Part shown: in pieces, positions 1 to 11,126 of the stretch | How positions within the stretch are numbered: the stretch's first letter is position 1 | How the letters are laid out: every line of letters begins with the position of its first letter | NCBI RefSeq assembly: GCF_027620315.1 | Contig: NZ_JAPNNL010000026.1 | Coordinates: 1-56,154 of the forward strand | Direction: 5' to 3' | Length of the DNA stretch: 56,154 nt | DNA from: Nonomuraea corallina | GTDB lineage: Bacteria; Actinomycetota; Actinomycetes; Streptosporangiales; Streptosporangiaceae | The notes under the pieces: generated by a model | The model's database searches: none | What the model was told of the DNA's origin: nothing | What the model saw: the letters and a program-made list of their open reading frames with translations, nothing else | Translations under genes and position numbers: made by a program

Positions 1-815
1 GCGACGGCGCGCCCGTGCTGGTGCTGGGCACCGGGCTGACCATGGTGGACGTGGCTCTCACCGTGACCAGGGCCCATCCCGGCACCGTGGTGTACGCGCT
101 GTCGCGGCGTGGGCTGCTCCCGCGCGCCCATCCGCCCGTCCCGGCGGCGCCCGTCCCGGTGACCTTCCCCGACGGGCCGTTGCGGGTCGCCGACCTGCTG
201 CGGGTGGTGCGTCAGGCCGTACGGGCGAACGCGGGGGACTGGCACGGCGTCATGGAAGGTCTGCGCCCGCGGACCCAGGAGCTGTGGACCAGGCTCGCCC
301 CCGGCGAACGCCGGATCTTCCTGGACCGGGTGGCGCGCTACTGGGAGATCCACCGGCACCGCGTCCCACCGGCCTCCGCGACGGCGCTCGCCGAGCTGCT
401 CGCCTCCGGCCGGTTGCGCCTGCTGCGCGGCCGCCTGGCCGGGGCCCTGCCCGCCGGCGCCGGTCTGCGGGTCCGGGCCGAGCTGGACGGCACGGTCCGC
501 GAGCTCGACGTGGGCTGGCTGGTCAACGCCACCGGGCCCGGCGCCGACGTGACGTCCGACCCCTTCCTCGCCGGTCTCGTCTCCGCCGGGGCGGCCCGGC
601 GCGACGCTCTGGGTCTCGGCCTGGACGCGGGCCCGGACGGCGCGGTCCGGGACGCCACGGGCCGCCCGGGTGAGCGGGTCTTCGCCGTGGGGCCGCTGCT
701 GCGTGGCCGCCTGTACGAGACGACCGCCGTACCCGAGATCCGCGCGCAGGCGGCGGCTCTCGCGCCGCGCCTCCTCGAAGCGGTCCGCGCCCCGCGCTCG
801 CGGCTGACGGCCTGA
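1..815 (+). CDS. FAD/NAD(P)-binding protein (5' partial)
   Basis: The reading frame is already open at the first base, so the true start lies upstream. The visible part begins inside a Rossmann fold: a VLGTGLTMVD stretch near the left edge is the second dinucleotide-binding loop found in flavoprotein monooxygenase-like and FAD/NAD(P)-binding (NAD_binding_9-type) proteins. The C-terminal third has the usual VNATGP and VFAVGPLLRG segments of this family, which place a second strand near the cofactor. About 270 residues are visible. The substrate cannot be read from the sequence. It ends 62 bases before the TAXI lipoprotein gene on the same strand and could be co-transcribed with it. Confidence 0.75.
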   Translation, partial: DGAPVLVLGTGLTMVDVALTVTRAHPGTVVYALSRRGLLPRAHPPVPAAPVPVTFPDGPLRVADLLRVVRQAVRANAGDWHGVMEGLRPRTQELWTRLAPGERRIFLDRVARYWEIHRHRVPPASATALAELLASGRLRLLRGRLAGALPAGAGLRVRAELDGTVRELDVGWLVNATGPGADVTSDPFLAGLVSAGAARRDALGLGLDAGPDGAVRDATGRPGERVFAVGPLLRGRLYETTAVPEIRAQAAALAPRLLEAVRAPRSRLTA

Positions 816-877
816 GCGCTTCCTGGCGGCCTGAACGCTCCCTGGCGAAACGCCGGGCGGCGTGTCAGCCTAGGCGC

Positions 878-1780
878 GTGTCCTTGACCCGCCGAGCCGT
901 GGTGACGCTGGGGTTGCTCGGGGTGTCCGGCTGCGTGAGCGGGCCGCCCGCCACGCGACGGCTGAGGCTGGCGACGGGGACGGCGGGCGGGCTGTACGAG
1001 GCGCTCGGCAACCGGTTCGCCGCCGAGCTGACCCGGCGGGGGTTCCCGACCACGCCGATGCCGAGCACGGGCAGCATCGAGAACCTCACCAGCCTCGCCG
1101 ACGACCGGGCCGACCTCGGGCTCGCGCTGGCCGACAGCGCCGACTTCTTCGTGCGCCGGCGGCCCCGCGCCGTCTCGGCCGTGGCCCGGATCTACCTGAA
1201 CTACATGCATCTGGTCGTGCCGGCCGCCTCGCCCATCACCACGGTGCGCGACCTGGCCGGCAAGCGCGTCTCCGTCGGTCCCGAGGGCTCGGGGACGCAC
1301 CTGACCGCGCTCAGGGTGCTGGAGGTCCTGCGGCTGCGGGTCACCAAGAGCGGCTTCGACCTCGACGGCTCGCTCAAGGCGCTGGAACGGGGGGCGATCG
1401 ACGCGCTGTTCTGGTCGGGCGGCGTCCCCACCCCCGCCGTGGCCACCCGGCGCGGCCTGCGCCTGGTGCCCCTGGACGAGGTGGTGCTCCCTCTGCGCCG
1501 GGCGTACGGCCCCTTCTACGAGATCGCCCTGGTGCCCACCGGCGTGTACGGCGCGACGCGGCCTGTCCAGACCGTGGGCACGCCGAGCTACCTGGTCTGC
1601 CGCGCCGGGCTGCCCGAGGACGTCGCCTTCGACGTGACCAGGATCCTGTTCGAGAGCCGCGACAGGCTGGGCGCGCCCGACGCGCCGGGCATGGTCCTGG
1701 TCAAGCGGTACGCGATCACCACTGGTGTGGTGCCGCTGCACGAGGGCGCCGCCCGCTACTACCGTGCCGACTACGGCTGA
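878..1780 (+). CDS. TAXI-family TRAP-type solute-binding lipoprotein
   Basis: A 300-residue exported binding protein. The N-terminus has twin arginines (residues 5-6), a hydrophobic stretch and a lipobox ending at Cys19 (GVSGC), so it should be lipid-anchored outside the membrane, possibly via Tat. The mature part opens with LRLATGTAGGLYEALGN, the hallmark of TAXI periplasmic binding proteins, followed by a GSIENL and a GPEGSGT loop that normally contact the ligand. No TRAP membrane subunits (DctQ/DctM) lie in the window. The gene converges on, and overlaps by 10 bases, a sensor kinase gene, which suggests a role as extracytoplasmic sensor partner rather than transporter. The GTG start is chosen because it gives a complete signal peptide. 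Confidence 0.8.
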   Translation: MSLTRRAVVTLGLLGVSGCVSGPPATRRLRLATGTAGGLYEALGNRFAAELTRRGFPTTPMPSTGSIENLTSLADDRADLGLALADSADFFVRRRPRAVSAVARIYLNYMHLVVPAASPITTVRDLAGKRVSVGPEGSGTHLTALRVLEVLRLRVTKSGFDLDGSLKALERGAIDALFWSGGVPTPAVATRRGLRLVPLDEVVLPLRRAYGPFYEIALVPTGVYGATRPVQTVGTPSYLVCRAGLPEDVAFDVTRILFESRDRLGAPDAPGMVLVKRYAITTGVVPLHEGAARYYRADYG

Positions 1781-3117
1781 GCGGCCACCGGCCTGGCCTG
1801 GGCGAACTCCACGACCAGGCCGTGCGGCTCGGCGGGCAGCAGGCGCAGCGTGCCGCCGCTGAGCCGGGCCAGTTCGGCGGCGATCGCCAGCCCGAGCCCG
1901 CTGCCCGGCACGTTGACGTGCTCGGCCGACCGCCAGAACCGGCCCAGCGCCTCCTCGCGCTCCCTGGCGTTCAGCCCCGGCCCGTCGTCCTCGACGCGGA
2001 GCGTGCCGTCGCGCAGCGTCACCGACACGCGCCCGCCTTCCGGCACGAACTTGTGCGCGTTGTCGAGCGCGATGTCGGCGATCCTGATCATGGCCGCCGG
2101 TCCCGTCCAGGACGGCGGCAGGTCGGCGACCAGGTCGAGCCGCTGGGCCGCGTACACCTCGCGCCACGTCCTCAGCCGGTCGGCGAGCTGGGCGGCCACG
2201 TCGGTCTTGCTCACCACGCCGTCGGCCTCGGTCCTGGCCAGCGCGAGCAGGTCGTCCACCAGGTGGGCCAGGCGTGACGCCTCGGCCAGCGCCTCCTCGT
2301 ACTCCTCCTTGCCCGCGTCCGCCAGGTACGGCTCCAGGTTCTCGATCCGCAGGATCAGCCCGGTCAGCGGGGTGCGCAGCTCATGCGAGGCGTCGGCCAC
2401 GAACGCCCGCTGCCGCTCCATCGCGGCGGCGACCGCGTCGCCCATCGCGTTGAAGCGCTCCTGCAGCTCGCGCAGCTCGGAAGGGCCGGCCTCCGGCACG
2501 GCGTGGGTGTCGTGCCTGCCCTCGGCGATGGCCTGCGTCATCCGGTCGAGCTCGATCACCGGACGCATGATCCACCGGGTGAGGCGTCTGGCCGCCAGCA
2601 CGCCGTACCCGAGGGAGACCATCGCGGCCAGGGCGAGCGCGCCCCACACCACGGTCACATCACGCACGGCCTGGGTGGCCGGGGCGCGCAGGAGCGTGAC
2701 GCCGGACAGCTGCGAGCCGCTGCCGACCGGCTGCGCGATGAGCACGGTGCTCGGGCCGAAGGGGGTGATGGGAGGCAGGCTCTCGGTCATCCTGCCGGAC
2801 AGGGCCACCCTGACCGCCTCGCGGTCACCGGCGACCAGGGTCCCGGCCCTGGCCAGGAGGTTGCCCTCGCGGTCGAGGACCTCGACGGCGGCGCCGTACA
2901 GGTCGGTGTAGCGGTTGATCTCCTCGACCAGGACCCGGTGGTCGCCCAGGCGGATCGCGGAGTCGGCCAGCTCGGTGATGCGGTGGCTGTCGGCCCGCCG
3001 GTCGAGGAGGACCCGGTTGGTGCGGTGGGTGGAGTAGGCGAGACCGAGGGGCACCGCCAGTGACGCGATCATGAGGACGATCAGAGTCGTGAAGGTGCCG
3101 ACCAGCCTGCGTCTCAC
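1771..3117 (-). CDS. HAMP-domain sensor histidine kinase
   Basis: A 448-residue membrane kinase. Transmembrane helices lie at about residues 7-27 and 155-175 and flank an extracytoplasmic sensing region of about 125 residues. A HAMP linker follows, then the dimerisation box with SHELRTP (phospho-acceptor His245), an N-box (DNAHKFVPEGG) and a G1 box (VEDDGPGL). The GTG start is fixed by a four-base GTGA overlap with the response regulator stop; an open frame continues 42 codons further upstream but that part is only a shadow of the regulator gene. It forms an operon with the OmpR-type regulator and converges on the TAXI lipoprotein, which may supply its signal. Confidence 0.9.
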   Translation of the reverse strand: MRRRLVGTFTTLIVLMIASLAVPLGLAYSTHRTNRVLLDRRADSHRITELADSAIRLGDHRVLVEEINRYTDLYGAAVEVLDREGNLLARAGTLVAGDREAVRVALSGRMTESLPPITPFGPSTVLIAQPVGSGSQLSGVTLLRAPATQAVRDVTVVWGALALAAMVSLGYGVLAARRLTRWIMRPVIELDRMTQAIAEGRHDTHAVPEAGPSELRELQERFNAMGDAVAAAMERQRAFVADASHELRTPLTGLILRIENLEPYLADAGKEEYEEALAEASRLAHLVDDLLALARTEADGVVSKTDVAAQLADRLRTWREVYAAQRLDLVADLPPSWTGPAAMIRIADIALDNAHKFVPEGGRVSVTLRDGTLRVEDDGPGLNAREREEALGRFWRSAEHVNVPGSGLGLAIAAELARLSGGTLRLLPAEPHGLVVEFAQARPVAAQP

Positions 3118-3776
3118 CGCACGCCCAGGCGGTAACCGGTGCCGCGCAGGGTCTCCACCAGCTCGGGGCGGCCGGTCTTGGCACGCAGGCACGCCACGTG
3201 CACGTCGAGGGAGCGCGAGGCCGACAGGAACGGGTCGCCCCACACCTCGTCGAGGATCTCCTCACGGCTGCGCACCACGCCGGGCCGGCGGGCCAGCAGC
3301 GCCAGGACCTCGAACTCGCGCCGGGTCAGCGAGATCGGCTCGCCCGCCACGCTCACCCGCCGCGCGGCCAGGTCGATGCGCACGTCGCCGACCTCGACCA
3401 CCTGGGTGCCTGGCGGCAGCGGGCGGGTGCCGCGGCGGACGACCGCCTCCATGCGCGCCAGCAGCTCGGCCGTGCGGAACGGCTTGACCAGGTAGTCGTC
3501 CGCCCCGCCGCGCAGGCCGCGCAGGACGTCGCGCTCGCCCGAGCGGGCGGTGAGCACGATGACCGGGACGGCCGACGCGCGGCGCAACTGCCGCAGCACC
3601 TCCATGCCGTCCATGTCGGGCAGGCCCAGGTCCAGGAGCACGAAGTCGTTCTCGCCGGCGAGGCGGAGACAGCCGTTGGCCTGGGCGACGCGCTGGACGA
3701 CGTTCCCGTGCCGTTGGAGTGCGGTGGTCAGCGCCGAGGCCAACCGGTCATCGTCTTCCACGAGGAGAACACGCAC
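3114..3776 (-). CDS. OmpR/PhoB-family response regulator
   Basis: A 220-residue two-component regulator. The receiver domain (residues 1-115) has the acidic pair EDD (7-9), phospho-acceptor Asp49 (LLDLGLP), a conserved Thr in VLTARS and Lys in VKPF. A PhoB-type winged helix with LTRREFEVLALLARRPG and the terminal GTGYRLG wing occupies the rest. It is the partner of the kinase whose start codon overlaps its stop. Its own start is 60 bases downstream of livF on the same strand, so read-through from the liv operon is possible, but targets cannot be told from the sequence. Confidence 0.93.
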   Translation of the reverse strand: MRVLLVEDDDRLASALTTALQRHGNVVQRVAQANGCLRLAGENDFVLLDLGLPDMDGMEVLRQLRRASAVPVIVLTARSGERDVLRGLRGGADDYLVKPFRTAELLARMEAVVRRGTRPLPPGTQVVEVGDVRIDLAARRVSVAGEPISLTRREFEVLALLARRPGVVRSREEILDEVWGDPFLSASRSLDVHVACLRAKTGRPELVETLRGTGYRLGVR

Positions 3777-3836
3777 GGCCTCAGTTAAGCACGGGCGCCC
3801 GGACGTGGACGGGGAACGGCCGGGCCCGCCCCGGGC

Positions 3837-4520
3837 TCAGAGGCCCAGGTAGGCCCGGCGCACCCGTTCGTCGCCGGCCAGGTCGGTGCCGGACAGCGTG
3901 ATGACCCCGTTCTCCAGGACGTACGCGCGGTCCGCGAGCGCCAGCGCCTGGGCCGCGTTCTGCTCGACGAGCAGGATCGCGACGCCGCTCTCGCGGATGC
4001 GCCCGAGCGCGTCGAAGACGGCGCGGACCATGAGGGGCGCCAGGCCCACCGACGGCTCGTCGAGCATGAGCAGCCTCGGCCGGGTCATCAGCGCCCGCCC
4101 GATGGCCAGCATCTGCTGCTCGCCGCCGCTCATGGTGTCGGCGCGCTGGTCCAGCCGTTCGGCGAGCCTCGGGAACAGCTCCAGCACCCGGTCGGCGGGC
4201 TCACCGGTGTGGAAGGCGCCCATGGCGAGGTTCTCCGCCACGGTGAGCGGGCCGAACAGCGCCCGGCCCTCGGGCACCTGGACCAGGCCGCGCCGCACCA
4301 CCGCGTGGCCGGGCAGGCCGGTCAGTTCCTCCCCGTCGAACACCACCCGGCCGGCGGACGGCCGGAGCAGCCCGGAGGCGACCCGGAGCGTCGTGGACTT
4401 GCCGGCGCCGTTGGCCCCGACGAGGGCGACGAGTTCCCCGGCGGCCACCTCCAGCGACAGGCCGTGGAGCACCCGCAGGCCGCCGTATCCGGCCTCGATG
4501 CCGTCAAGCGAGAGCATCAT
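3837..4520 (-). CDS. livF: Branched-chain amino acid-type ABC transporter ATPase LivF
   Basis: A 227-residue ATPase with Walker A GANGAGKST (35-43), signature MSGGEQQ, Walker B LLMLDEPSVGL and the LivF-typical final segment ending AYLGL. It is the second ATPase of a hydrophobic amino acid transporter and powers import together with LivG through LivH/LivM. The start overlaps the end of livG by 17 bases, so the two are translationally coupled. It is the last gene of the livJHMGF run. The substrate class is inferred from the family; members also move amides, urea or aromatic compounds. Confidence 0.92.
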   Translation of the reverse strand: MMLSLDGIEAGYGGLRVLHGLSLEVAAGELVALVGANGAGKSTTLRVASGLLRPSAGRVVFDGEELTGLPGHAVVRRGLVQVPEGRALFGPLTVAENLAMGAFHTGEPADRVLELFPRLAERLDQRADTMSGGEQQMLAIGRALMTRPRLLMLDEPSVGLAPLMVRAVFDALGRIRESGVAILLVEQNAAQALALADRAYVLENGVITLSGTDLAGDERVRRAYLGL

Positions 4521-5232
4521 CGGAGTTCTCTCCCAGGTAGGCGGCGATGACGCGGGGGTCGCGGGCGATGGCCGCGGGCTCGCCCTCGGCGAGCACGCTC
4601 CCGCGTTCCAGGACGAGCACCCGGTCGGCGAGCCGCATCACGGCCGGCATGACGTGCTCCACCAGGACCAGCGTCATGCCTTCCGCGCGCAGGTCGGCCA
4701 GCAGGGTGACCAACGGTTCGCGTTCCGACGCCGTGAGCCCGGCCAGCACCTCGTCCAGCAGCAGCACCTTCGGCCGGAGAGCGAGCGCCCTGGCCAGCTC
4801 CAGCTGCTTGCGCGCGGCCGCGGGCAGCTCGCCCGCGGGCCGCTCCAGGTAGGCGCCGAGCCCGACCCGCTCGATCGCCTCGGTCGCGGCGGCGACGGCC
4901 TCCTTGCGGGTACGCAGGTGCGCACCGGCGGCCACGGCCACGTTGTCGAGGACCGACAGGGCGGCGAAGGGCCGGGTGAGTTGGAACGTGCGGACCAGCC
5001 CCGCCCGGGCGCGCAGATGGGTGGGACGCGCGGTGACGTCCTGGCCGTCGAACTCGATCCGGCCGCTGTCCGGGCGCTGCTCACCGGAGATCACCGAGAA
5101 CAGCGTGGTCTTGCCCGCCCCGTTGGGGCCGATGACCGCGTGGACGGTGCGCGGCTCGACCTCGAACGTGACCCCGTCCAGCGCCCGCAGGCCGCCGAAC
5201 GCCTTGCTCACGTCCGTCAGACGCAGGATCAT
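4504..5232 (-). CDS. livG: Branched-chain amino acid-type ABC transporter ATPase LivG
   Basis: A 242-residue ATPase with Walker A GPNGAGKTT (35-43) and Walker B VLLLDEVLAGL. The signature loop reads LPAAARKQLELARAL, so the LSGGQ core is strongly diverged; LivG proteins often vary here, but this is farther from consensus than usual. The ATG start shares an ATGA overlap with the livM stop. The open frame runs much further upstream, but that part is the antiparallel or out-of-frame shadow of livM. It pairs with LivF as the cytoplasmic ATPase dimer. Confidence 0.92.
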   Translation of the reverse strand: MILRLTDVSKAFGGLRALDGVTFEVEPRTVHAVIGPNGAGKTTLFSVISGEQRPDSGRIEFDGQDVTARPTHLRARAGLVRTFQLTRPFAALSVLDNVAVAAGAHLRTRKEAVAAATEAIERVGLGAYLERPAGELPAAARKQLELARALALRPKVLLLDEVLAGLTASEREPLVTLLADLRAEGMTLVLVEHVMPAVMRLADRVLVLERGSVLAEGEPAAIARDPRVIAAYLGENSDDALA

Positions 5233-6206
5233 CGCGGCCTCCTGGCGAATCTGCCGTACAGCCCGCGAGGCATGGCCAGGACCACGACGATCAGCAGGAC
5301 GGCGTACATGATCACGTCGAGTCCGCTCCGGCCCTGCAGGAAGGCGAGGAACTCCGGCGGGGTGCGGACGAGCGTCGCGGCCATGTCCGAGAGCGGGGCC
5401 AGCACCGCGGCGCCGATGAGCGGGCCCCACACGGTGCCGACGCCGCCGATCACCGCGGGCAGGATGGCCTGGATCGACACCGACGCGCCGAAGGCGAGGT
5501 CGGGGCTGACGAAGAGGTAGTAGACGGAGTAGAAGCCGCCGGCCACCGCCGTGAGCGCGGCGGACACGCCGATGGCCATGATCTTGTGCCGGACGACCGC
5601 GACCCCGGCGGCCGCGGCGGCCGTCTCGTCCTCGCGCACGGCCAGCAGGTTCAGCCCCGCCCGCGAGTTGAGCAGCACGATCACCGTGGCGACGCTGCCG
5701 AGCATGAGCAGCAGCGCGACCCAGAAGTACGCGGGATCGCCGACGTCGAACCGGAGCGTCCACCAGCCCTGCTCGCCGGTGACGGGCAGGGTGAGGCCGA
5801 CCGCGCCGCCGACGAGCTCGGAGTTGAGCGCGGCCAGCCTGAGCATCTCGGCGAAGGCGAAGGTGGCCAGGGCGAAGTACGCGCCCTTCAACCGGTAGCG
5901 GACCGCCAGATAGCCGGTGAGAGCGCCGAACGCCGCGGCCACCGCCATCCCGGCGAGCATGCCGATCCACGGCGAGAGGCCCAGCTCGATGGTCAGCAGC
6001 GCGGTGGTGTAGGCGCCGAGCCCGAAGTAGGCGGCGTGCCCGAAGCTGAACAGGCCGCCGAACCCGCTCATGAGGTTCCAGGCCACGGCCATCATCGCGA
6101 ACAGCAGCGCGCGGACGGCGACCGCCTCCTGGGCGGCGGGCAGCAGCAGGGGCAGCGGGGCGAGTGCCACGCCGATCACGGCGAGCACGATGAGCCTTCT
6201 GGTCAC
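5229..6206 (-). CDS. livM: Branched-chain amino acid-type ABC permease LivM
   Basis: A 325-residue integral membrane permease with about nine hydrophobic segments. It has the family motifs GLFSFGHAAYFGLGAY in the first third and REDETAAAAAGV in the cytoplasmic loop that docks on the ATPase. The GTG start at 6206 overlaps the livH stop as GTGA; the frame stays open upstream but only as a shadow of livH. It forms the heterodimeric channel with LivH. Several helices carry charged loop residues as expected for an importer. Confidence 0.92.
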   Translation of the reverse strand: MTRRLIVLAVIGVALAPLPLLLPAAQEAVAVRALLFAMMAVAWNLMSGFGGLFSFGHAAYFGLGAYTTALLTIELGLSPWIGMLAGMAVAAAFGALTGYLAVRYRLKGAYFALATFAFAEMLRLAALNSELVGGAVGLTLPVTGEQGWWTLRFDVGDPAYFWVALLLMLGSVATVIVLLNSRAGLNLLAVREDETAAAAAGVAVVRHKIMAIGVSAALTAVAGGFYSVYYLFVSPDLAFGASVSIQAILPAVIGGVGTVWGPLIGAAVLAPLSDMAATLVRTPPEFLAFLQGRSGLDVIMYAVLLIVVVLAMPRGLYGRFARRPR

Positions 6207-7147
6207 GCGGGCCTCCCGAACAGGCCCTGCGGACGCCAGAGCAGGACGAGCACGAACACTCCGAACACCACCAGCAGCGGGCTCTGACCCGGCAGGTACA
6301 GGCCGCCGAGCTGTTCGGTCAGGCCGATGATCAGCCCGCCCGCCACCGCTCCGGGAACGCTGCCGAGTCCGCCGAGGACCACGACGACGAACCCGATGAT
6401 GTTGAACAGCTCGCCCGCGGTCGGCTCGACGGTGACGAGCGGCGTCACGAGCGTCCCGGCGGCGCCGGCGCAGGCGGTGCCCGCGGCGAACGTCAGCGCG
6501 TGCAGCCGCCGCACGTCGAGCCCCACCAGCGAGGCGCCCTCCGGGTTGGCGGCCACCGCGCGGATCGCGGTGCCCAGCCTCGTCCTGGTCAGCAGCAGCC
6601 ACACCGCCCCGGCCAGGCTCATCGCGCCGACGAAGGCCAGCACCCGGCTGAGGTCGGCCACCGCGCCCAGGACGCGCAGCGGGGTGTCGAAGGAGACGGG
6701 GACCGTCCTGGTGTCGCCGGAGAAGGCCAGCAGCAGGCTGTTCTCCAGCAGCATCGCGATGCCGAGCGTCAGCAGGAGCTGCGCGGCGAGCGAGCCGCCC
6801 ATCGTCCGGCTCACCATGTGGCGCTGGACCACGTAGCCGACTCCGAACAGCAGCGGCACGCTCACCAGCAGCGTCAGATAGGGGTTCAGCCCGGCGCTGG
6901 ACGCCAGCAGCGCGGTGGCGTACATGCCCAGCGTCATGAACGCGCCGTGGGCGAAGTTCACGATGTCGAGCACTCCGAAGATCAGCGTGAGGCCCATCGC
7001 GACCAGCGCGTACACGCCGCCGAGCAGCAGGCCGGTCAGCACCGCCTGGGCGGTGACCGTCCCGCTGCCGGACCTGGCCCAGGCGCCGGCGATCACGGCC
7101 GCCGCCACGACGGCGGCCAGTCCGGCGCGGGAGATCGTGCGGTTCAC
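6203..7147 (-). CDS. livH: Branched-chain amino acid-type ABC permease LivH
   Basis: A 314-residue permease with about eight transmembrane segments. It carries the LivH landmarks GGVYALVAMGLTLIFGVLDIVNFAHG near residues 40-65 and AVAANPEGASLVGLD in the ATPase-contact loop. The GTG start overlaps the stop of the binding-protein gene by four bases, placing it directly behind livJ in the operon. It pairs with LivM. Confidence 0.92.
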   Translation of the reverse strand: MNRTISRAGLAAVVAAAVIAGAWARSGSGTVTAQAVLTGLLLGGVYALVAMGLTLIFGVLDIVNFAHGAFMTLGMYATALLASSAGLNPYLTLLVSVPLLFGVGYVVQRHMVSRTMGGSLAAQLLLTLGIAMLLENSLLLAFSGDTRTVPVSFDTPLRVLGAVADLSRVLAFVGAMSLAGAVWLLLTRTRLGTAIRAVAANPEGASLVGLDVRRLHALTFAAGTACAGAAGTLVTPLVTVEPTAGELFNIIGFVVVVLGGLGSVPGAVAGGLIIGLTEQLGGLYLPGQSPLLVVFGVFVLVLLWRPQGLFGRPA

Positions 7148-8376
7148 TCTGCGGCGGGCCTCGGCTCGGCCACGGCCTTGGCCGCGGGGTGCACCGGGAC
7201 GACCTTGCCGTCCTGGACCTGGAGGACGACCGGGGTGGCGTTCTTGTTCTGACCGGACTCGTCGAACTCGACCGGGCCGTCGAAGGCCAGCACCGTCTCG
7301 AACGAGATCCCGGCGAGCGCCTCACGGATCTTCACGGGGTCGCGGCTGGCGGCCTTCTCCAGGGCGGCGGCGATCAGGCGGACGCACTCGTACGAGGTGA
7401 ACGGGATGAACCGGAGTTCCTCGCCGTGCTTGGCCTGGAAGGCGTCCAGGACCGCCTTCGACTCCGGCTTGGTGGCGTCGTAGTTGAAGTTGGAGTCGTA
7501 GATGCCCTCGGCGACGGCTCCGCCGTCACGCGGGAAGACCGGCGAGCTGAAGGCGCCGTGCGACACGCCGAGGACGATCTTCACCTCGGGCTGGACCGAC
7601 GCGATGGCCTTGGCGGTCAGCAGGCCGTCCCGGTAGTAGCCGGTGACGGCGAGCGCGTCGACCCCGGCGGCCTTGACCTTGGTGAGCTCGGTGGTCAGGT
7701 CGGAGGCCTTGAGCGCGTCGTAGGTGATCTGCGGGCCGACCTCCAGGCCGAGCTTGGCGGCCTCGTCGCTGAACGACTTGAACGTCGAGGTGCCGTAGTC
7801 GGTCTGCTCGTGCAGGTAGGCGACCTTGGTGACCTTCTGGCCGGTGCGGTCGGCCAGCTCCTTGAGGTAGCGGGCGCCGTACCGGCCGAGCGTGTCGGAG
7901 GAGGGCTGGAGCCGGAAGGTATAGGTATAGCCCTGCTTGAGGATGTCGTCGGCGGAGGCCACGTCGATGACGAACGGAACCTTGTTCCGCTCGGCGACCG
8001 TGGCGACCTGGGCGGCGACGGCGCTCTGGTAGGGCCCGACGAGCGCGACGGCGCCCGCCTGGGTGAGGCGCTGGGCCTCGCTCTGGCCGACCTCCGGCTT
8101 GCCCTGGCTGTCGGCGCCCAGGATCTCCAGCTTCGCGCCGCCGAGCGACTTGATGCCGCCGGCGTTGTTGATCTCTTCGGCGGCGAGCTTGACCGCCTTG
8201 GACATCTGCTGCCCGTCGAAGGCGAGCGCGCCGGTGAGCGGGTGGATGGAGCCTATCTTGATGGTCCCTGAGGCGTCGGCGGCGTCGGGGGCGCCCCCTC
8301 CGGGCGCCGAACCGCCGCAGGCGGTCACGGTCAGGGCGAGGAACGTACCTATGGCGATACAGGACTTGAGGCGCAT
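7144..8376 (-). CDS. livJ: ABC transporter substrate-binding lipoprotein (LivJ type)
   Basis: A 410-residue exported receptor. The lipobox ends at Cys20 (TVTAC), followed by a Gly/Ala/Ser linker. The mature part reads IKIGSIHPLTGALAFDGQQM, characteristic of type I periplasmic amino acid-binding proteins, with VALVGPYQSAVA and YDALKASDLTTEL further on. It captures the ligand outside the membrane and hands it to LivHM. It is the first gene of the five-gene liv run; the promoter must lie in the 280-base gap shared with the divergent sqdB-like gene. The ligand could be a branched-chain amino acid or another small amide or carboxylate. Confidence 0.9.
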   Translation of the reverse strand: MRLKSCIAIGTFLALTVTACGGSAPGGGAPDAADASGTIKIGSIHPLTGALAFDGQQMSKAVKLAAEEINNAGGIKSLGGAKLEILGADSQGKPEVGQSEAQRLTQAGAVALVGPYQSAVAAQVATVAERNKVPFVIDVASADDILKQGYTYTFRLQPSSDTLGRYGARYLKELADRTGQKVTKVAYLHEQTDYGTSTFKSFSDEAAKLGLEVGPQITYDALKASDLTTELTKVKAAGVDALAVTGYYRDGLLTAKAIASVQPEVKIVLGVSHGAFSSPVFPRDGGAVAEGIYDSNFNYDATKPESKAVLDAFQAKHGEELRFIPFTSYECVRLIAAALEKAASRDPVKIREALAGISFETVLAFDGPVEFDESGQNKNATPVVLQVQDGKVVPVHPAAKAVAEPRPAAE

Positions 8377-8536
8377 GGCGTCGACCTTGGGGGGTTGCTG
8401 CGGTTCCGCTTGTTGGAACGCTGTTTCGCAGAATGGTGACAGCAGGCCCCGTCCTGGTCAAGCGGATCAGGCCCCTACGTGTGACGCCCGGTACCGCGGC
8501 GGGCCGCCGCCTGTCACGTCTGTCAACCTGCTGTGA

Positions 8537-10592
<2,056 letters not shown>

Positions 10593-10596
<4 letters not shown>

Positions 10597-11126
10597 ACAG
10601 GCTCCGTCGTCTCCTGCGGGGCGCGGTCCCGCGCATCTTCGGGCGCTACGCGATCGGGTCGGTCGTGGCGGGCGTGGTCAGCGAGGTCACGCTGCTGACG
10701 GTGTACGGGCTGGGGCTCCTCAGCGCCTCGGCCGCCTCCGTGGTCGCCTGGGGGCTCGGCGCGATCGTCAACTACGTGCTCAACCGGTCATGGGCCTGGA
10801 AGGTGCGCGGGCGGCCCAAGCCGCTGCGCGAGCTGCTCCCGTACTGGCTGACCGCGGTGGCGGGGCTGGGCATCGCCTCCTGGGGCACCGCGGCGGCCGA
10901 CCGGATCGGACATCAGATCTTCACCACGGACGGCCCCCGCGTGGTGTTCGTGGGAGCCGTCTTCCTGGGGATCTACGGGCTGCTGTTCGTGGCGAAGTTC
11001 TTCCTGTTCCACTACTTCGTCTTCGCCGGCACCGGCTCGGAGGAGGAGCGGGCGGACGCCGGCGAGGAGGGCGGAGCGGGGCGGCGGCGCTCGCGCAGCC
11101 AGGTCCCGACGACGACCCGCGAGTAG
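10593..11126 (+). CDS. GtrA-family membrane protein (sugar-lipid flippase type)
   Basis: A 177-residue protein with four hydrophobic segments and the GtrA hallmarks FGRYAIGSVVAG near the N-terminus and NYVLNRSWAW in the second loop. GtrA proteins are thought to move polyprenyl-phosphate-linked sugars across the membrane. The final 35 residues are a charged, Glu/Arg-rich tail that reads antiparallel to the 3' end of the GT2 gene: the two convergent coding regions overlap by 115 bases. The GTGA overlap with the methyltransferase sets the start. Confidence 0.85.

Noticed and set aside
338..2167. 609-codon minus-strand open frame
   Set aside because: It is antisense to the flavoprotein and TAXI genes and runs into the kinase frame region; the residues are Arg/Gly/Ala shadow composition with no domain.
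3886..5520. 544-codon plus-strand frame across livF/livG
   Set aside because: Antisense shadow of the liv ATPases, Ser/Arg-rich with no ribosome site; common in very GC-rich DNA.
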